A stretch of DNA of 36,755 nt from a virus: positions 1 to 36,755 of the IMG/VR virus record IMGVR_UViG_3300035703_000231, one strand, 5' to 3'. The notes beneath the pieces are model-generated. The model worked only from the letters and a program-made list of their open reading frames with translations. It did no database searches and was not told where the DNA came from. The position numbers and the translations under genes are program-made. Below, piece after piece: positions 36,066-36,755 of this stretch; the stretch's first letter is position 1; each line of letters opens with the position of its first letter.

Positions 36066-36755
36066 TTAAATAGTTTCTTCGAAACCGCGAACTTGGATGG
36101 TCACATCCCCTGCGTCGTCCGGCAAAGAAATGACAATGGTGTCACCCGCGTCCAGAACCAACCCCGTGCGTTCAAACGTCTGCGCCACCGACAGAGCCAA
36201 CTTGTCCAGAGTGCTGTCCGGCAGCAAAAGGAAGTCGTCAATCTGCGTGTTGATGGCTGTCTGCGTGGCAAGGGGCAGCGTTTGCTGCGTGAGTGCAGTT
36301 GCAGCAATGGTTGTGGTCGGCACCGTGATCGCCGTGGCTGTGCGGAACTGTACCGATCCGTTATTCGACAGTGCGCCCGAATCATCAAGGTAAGCACCGA
36401 TCAGCATGTTTTGGTTGGGGGCGCTCACGATTCGGGAGCCAGAACTTAGGGTCTGATTTACCGTGACCGAAACCCCTCGGTATGTGTACACAAACGGTCG
36501 CGGATTGCCCGTCACCGTGTAGTTCTGTGTGTACGTCGTGGAGCCGTTTGCGCCGCCAAGACTTATGGCAACCCCGAAGCCAAAAAGATCATTCGCCACA
36601 GGAGCGAGGTTATCTATTGTCTCAATCAAAGTCCAAGCCGTGCCACTTCGGGTATACAAATACGCCCTTCCTTGGTCAACCACGGCATCGTTAAACAGAT
36701 ACGAACCCACCAACAGATTACCTGCGGAGTCCATTGCAAGCCCGGTACCGAAATT
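36066..36755 (-). CDS. Tail fibre protein with FG-GAP-like repeats (5' end beyond window)
   Basis: The frame is open through the window edge, with upstream codons reading NFGTGLA; at least 230 residues are visible. Repeats of the form 'FGTGLAMDSAGNLLVG', 'GRAYLYTRSGTAWTLIETI' and 'FGFGVAISLGG' match FG-GAP/integrin-type propeller blades, which in phages occur in tail fibres. It ends with 'DVTIQVRGFEETI'. Together with the 572-residue protein it forms a fibre locus; the window edge cuts its N-terminal attachment region. Confidence 0.7.
   Translation of the reverse strand, partial: NFGTGLAMDSAGNLLVGSYLFNDAVVDQGRAYLYTRSGTAWTLIETIDNLAPVANDLFGFGVAISLGGANGSTTYTQNYTVTGNPRPFVYTYRGVSVTVNQTLSSGSRIVSAPNQNMLIGAYLDDSGALSNNGSVQFRTATAITVPTTTIAATALTQQTLPLATQTAINTQIDDFLLLPDSTLDKLALSVAQTFERTGLVLDAGDTIVISLPDDAGDVTIQVRGFEETI

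Noticed and set aside
1-36755. Search for tRNA genes, reverse transcriptase/template repeats, and a phage RNA polymerase
   Set aside because: No tRNA cloverleaf arms, no reverse transcriptase motif and no T7-type RNA polymerase motif were seen by eye; a covariance-model and profile search would be decisive.

Overview
The window is a contiguous piece of a tailed double-stranded DNA bacteriophage genome, or of an integrated or metagenomic copy of one. Genes are densely packed, mostly with 1 to 8 base overlaps of the ATGA type. Two opposed transcription blocks converge on one bidirectional terminator near 21.8 kb. Core phage functions are present: a primase-helicase, a DNA polymerase, an ssDNA-binding protein, a FEN-type exonuclease, an integrase, a holin, an endolysin and tail fibres. 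The promoters have sigma70 form, a perfect boxA antitermination element is present and Shine-Dalgarno sites are strong, so the host is a bacterium that recognises proteobacterial-type signals. The style of the small proteins at 8.3-9.3 kb suggests a betaproteobacterial host, but that is only an impression. No phage RNA polymerase, capsid, portal, terminase, tRNA or repressor was recognised, so the window is not the whole genome.

Left block (+ strand, 1-21.8 kb). The first 6 kb hold early or accessory genes driven by several TTGACA promoters: a Gp88-like cysteine-rich protein, a WYL_2-like protein, a cysteine-hydrolase-like protein, an HhH-GPD DNA glycosylase, a DUF932 protein and several very small membrane peptides. 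A 485-base intergenic region (993-1477) carries two promoters with a duplicated upstream segment, the boxA and several inverted repeats. At 6-10 kb come an ADP-ribosylglycohydrolase, a tyrosine integrase and a run of tightly overlapping small genes. At 10-17.4 kb lies the replication and nucleotide module: T7 gp4-like primase-helicase, DUF1289 protein, family-B-like DNA polymerase, ssDNA-binding protein, 5'-3' exonuclease, dATP/dGTP diphosphohydrolase-like protein, HNH protein, ThyX and MazG. At 17.4-21.8 kb are a homing-type HNH endonuclease, a class II ribonucleotide reductase, PhoH, a PD-(D/E)XK-like nuclease and small genes.

Right block (- strand, 36.7 down to 21.8 kb). In transcription order it encodes two tail fibre/spike proteins (one cut by the window edge), a DUF4376-like fibre-associated protein, a lysis cassette (spanin-like protein, 3-TM holin, GH24 lysozyme), a small HEXXH protein, and five proteins that look like virion or internal (ejected) proteins. 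The largest of these has 1178 residues. One 905-residue protein has a long Gln/Asn/Ala repeat array, and the last, of 599 residues, contains an ADP-ribosyltransferase-like segment.

How they work together: class II RNR, ThyX and two MazG-like enzymes supply or clean the dNTP pool, and the polymerase, primase-helicase, ssDNA-binding protein and exonuclease copy the genome. The most striking untold structure is an ideal H-type pseudoknot exactly at the predicted 5' end of the ssDNA-binding-protein mRNA, just upstream of its Shine-Dalgarno site. This parallels the autoregulatory pseudoknot of T4 gene 32 although the protein is of a different type. Other observations of note are the rrn/lambda-type boxA leader, Shine-Dalgarno sites buried in small hairpins with compensatory changes, the shared acidic tails of helicase and ssDNA-binding protein, and the pairing of a virion-borne ADP-ribosyltransferase candidate with an ADP-ribosylglycohydrolase.
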